Positions 47,519-49,133 of a stretch of 49,133 nucleotides of DNA are shown piece after piece. How positions within the stretch are numbered: the first letter of the stretch is position 1; every line of letters starts with the position of its first letter. Position numbers and translations under genes: made by a program. Origin of the DNA: Mycobacterium montefiorense (GTDB taxonomy: Bacteria; Actinomycetota; Actinomycetes; Mycobacteriales; Mycobacteriaceae); the NCBI RefSeq assembly GCF_003112775.1, contig NZ_BFCH01000027.1, positions 20,101 through 69,233 of the forward strand, read 5' to 3'. Below the pieces are notes generated by a model, which searched no databases, was not told where the DNA came from, and saw only the letters and a list, made by a program, of their open reading frames with translations.

Positions 47519-49133
47519 GGTGCGACTCCCGGATCACCATCTGCCAGAATGACATGTTTGAGGTGTTGTTCGAAGGACCGGGCAAGCTGCCGGATGGTAG
47601 CGGCGCGGAAGTGGACTCGGCTGTAATAAATGGTCAGATCCAGGCCCGTTGAATCTAGGACTGCGGTTACATTCATGAGGTACGCCGAAGGGTTATTCAG
47701 TGAGTGCGTCAAGCCAATCGGTAGCTTTAACGGCGTGGAGAAACCGTGCGGAGTGGCGTCGCGATCATTCGCGTAGTGAAATAGCATCGGGTACGGGTGA
47801 TCCAATCCGTCGTACCGTCGCTGAAGCGAGGGCATGTATCTCAACATCAAATAGTCGAGCCCGCCGCTGGGGGTACTAAAGACGGCTTCCTTTACATTCT
47901 CGACAGTCTTCGGGATGCTTCCGTCGGCCGATATGTCGATGCGAAGCGGATAGGCGCCCGCGAAGAACCCCACCGATCGCGTGATGTCCGCATCCGCGAG
48001 AAACGATTCACGCTGGGCGCTTATCAAGTAGAGCGGCAACGACGTGCGCGGCTGCAGATCGTGGCAGGCGTGACTAAACGCGGCCAGTACCAAATGAAAG
48101 GCGTTCGCCTGGTAGGTCTGTACGGCACGGTCCAGGCTCGACACATGGTCAGCGCTGCAAAGTGGGCGCGTGGTGTGATGGACCATTTCCTTCTGTAGCG
48201 CATACGAGCGTGGCCTTTTGTCCGGCAAGAACGGCTCGCCGCGCGCCACCACCGTCTGCCAGTGAGTGACGGCGTCGGTGAATGACCCGTCGTTTGCGTA
48301 GCGCTCCAGACGCAGACACCAGTCGTCATAGGAAATGCTGCGATTGGGAGTTACCCGTTCGCCCACGCAGTGTCGTCGAAACTCGTCGAGAAAGACCTCC
48401 CATGACGTGCGGTCGAACACCAAGTGATGAAACAGGAAGAAGAGCACTTGCTGGCGCCGATGTTGGTAATCCTCGAACAGAACTACCCGGTAGAGATGAC
48501 CTGTGCCCAAGTCAAATTCGTGCTGCAGTGCGGCGCAACGCGCCGAGATGGTGGATTCGTGTTCCGATAGCGGGATGCTGCCGAGGTCGACGCGGGCAAT
48601 GGATCGCTCTGTCCGGGGCTCTTGGTAACACTGTCGCCATTCGCCAGGAGCCTGCTCCTGGAACCGCGCGGTGAGGATGCGATGCGTTTGCACAACTTTG
48701 CGCACGGCCTCCTCGATGATGTCGGGATCGACGCGTTCGTTCAGCGCGATGAGGTACGGGCTATTGAAGATGTTGCGATCAAAGAGATCTCGTTGAAAGA
48801 ACCGATGCTGCACGGGCGATAAAGCGAAGCCTTCATCGGGGTTCGGCCGGGTAGACACGCCGGGGCTGGTCACCACTGGCCGGACGGCATGCGCCGACTC
48901 CCGTATGGTCGGATGTCGGAACAAATCGTTGGCGGAGATAGTGTATCCATCCCTTTGTAGCAGGCCGACAATCTCCAATGCCTTCAGCGAGTGTCCGCCC
49001 AATGCGTAGAAATTGTCGTGTACGCCGACCACATCACGCTCAAAAGCCTTGCGCCACACGGCAACCAGCAGCTGCTCCACTGAGTTCTCGGGCGGGGTTT
49101 GGGTTTGGGTGGGAGGTTGGGGTGGTGTTGGTG
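47515..49133 (-). CDS. non-ribosomal peptide synthetase, 3' end (carrier protein plus terminal condensation/epimerization-type domain), 5'-partial
   Basis: The frame is open to the window edge, so the gene continues outside. After a Pro/Thr/Gln linker, a peptidyl carrier domain occurs with the 4'-phosphopantetheine Ser in YALGGHSLKALE (Ser codon 48988-48990). A condensation-superfamily domain fills the rest. Its motif is FFLFHHLVFDRTSW (HHxxxD at 48412-48429), and ALSPVQHRFFQRD, DITRSVGFFAGAYPL and a GGLDYLMLRYM stretch are most like epimerization domains. However, the EGHGRE motif is replaced by SAQRES (about 48004-48021). No thioesterase follows, so release is by another route. It is coupled to the GT17-like gene. 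Confidence 0.88.
   Translation of the reverse strand, partial: PTPPQPPTQTQTPPENSVEQLLVAVWRKAFERDVVGVHDNFYALGGHSLKALEIVGLLQRDGYTISANDLFRHPTIRESAHAVRPVVTSPGVSTRPNPDEGFALSPVQHRFFQRDLFDRNIFNSPYLIALNERVDPDIIEEAVRKVVQTHRILTARFQEQAPGEWRQCYQEPRTERSIARVDLGSIPLSEHESTISARCAALQHEFDLGTGHLYRVVLFEDYQHRRQQVLFFLFHHLVFDRTSWEVFLDEFRRHCVGERVTPNRSISYDDWCLRLERYANDGSFTDAVTHWQTVVARGEPFLPDKRPRSYALQKEMVHHTTRPLCSADHVSSLDRAVQTYQANAFHLVLAAFSHACHDLQPRTSLPLYLISAQRESFLADADITRSVGFFAGAYPLRIDISADGSIPKTVENVKEAVFSTPSGGLDYLMLRYMPSLQRRYDGLDHPYPMLFHYANDRDATPHGFSTPLKLPIGLTHSLNNPSAYLMNVTAVLDSTGLDLTIYYSRVHFRAATIRQLARSFEQHLKHVILADGDPGVAP
49090..49113 (+). other. G-quadruplex-type motif in the NRPS linker
   Basis: The plus strand reads GGG-C-GGGG-TTT-GGG-TTT-GGG-T-GGG, at least four G-tracts with short loops. 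It is in the template strand of the NRPS gene and encodes the Pro/Thr/Gln linker in front of the carrier domain. Confidence 0.6.

Overview
The window is high-GC actinobacterial DNA and almost certainly comes from a Mycobacterium. The evidence is a complete yrbE/mce operon, an EsxO/EsxP-type WXG100 pair, a PPE protein, an LppP-type lipoprotein, a SmtB-Zur pair and leaderless-style promoters. Recalled from memory, the backbone follows the M. tuberculosis stretch narK1-lppP ... mez, cysK1-cysE ... tRNA-Asn, dnaG, dgt, esxO/esxP, PPE, glyS, smtB-zur. It carries many genes that M. tuberculosis lacks there: a fused nitrate reductase, an extra mce operon, an encapsulin operon, arr, a second sodC, and a GT17/NRPS pair. 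This points to a non-tuberculous, probably slow-growing species. No database search was possible.

Layout. 1-5.9 kb: 3' part of an ABCG/Rv1747-like transporter whose ATPase motifs are eroded, a phytase-like lipoprotein coupled to a VIT-family metal transporter, and an acyl-CoA oxidase-type flavoprotein. 5.9-12.9 kb: nitrate block with narK1, lppP, a single-chain NADPH nitrate reductase behind a GlnR-like box, and a 72-residue ORF that looks like the remnant of a tandem copy of that reductase, including its promoter. 13.1-15.0 kb: a metallo-beta-lactamase/rhodanese protein and a CAP-like secreted protein. 15.1-25.4 kb (minus strand): yrbEA-yrbEB-mceA-F plus two Mce-associated genes, nearly all joined by ATGA overlaps.

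25.9-32.0 kb: a divergent sulfur island. Leftward runs a family 2A encapsulin shell gene overlapped by its cargo, a SufS-like cysteine desulfurase with a long repetitive disordered N-terminus. Rightward runs a leaderless 23-codon leader peptide ending in five Cys codons, then alternative hairpins, a TQXA-like protein whose expected thioester Cys is Ser, cysK and cysE. The arrangement implies that cysteine synthesis responds to cysteine supply while an encapsulated desulfurase handles cysteine sulfur.

32.1-46.5 kb: mez, arr (rifamycin ADP-ribosyltransferase), a DUF3349 protein, tRNA-Asn, dnaG, a short SodC-like lipoprotein, dgt, a TPM-domain membrane protein, esxP-esxO with an Rv2348c-like gene, a PPE-SVP protein, glyS, and smtB-zur. 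46.6-49.1 kb: lower-GC DNA with a GT17-like glycosyltransferase translationally coupled to the 3' end of an NRPS gene that runs off the window. The strongest leads are the encapsulin/cysteine island, the ghost duplicate of the nitrate reductase, the ATPase-dead ABC protein, the Cys-to-Ser TQXA protein, and the NRPS-GT17 pair.
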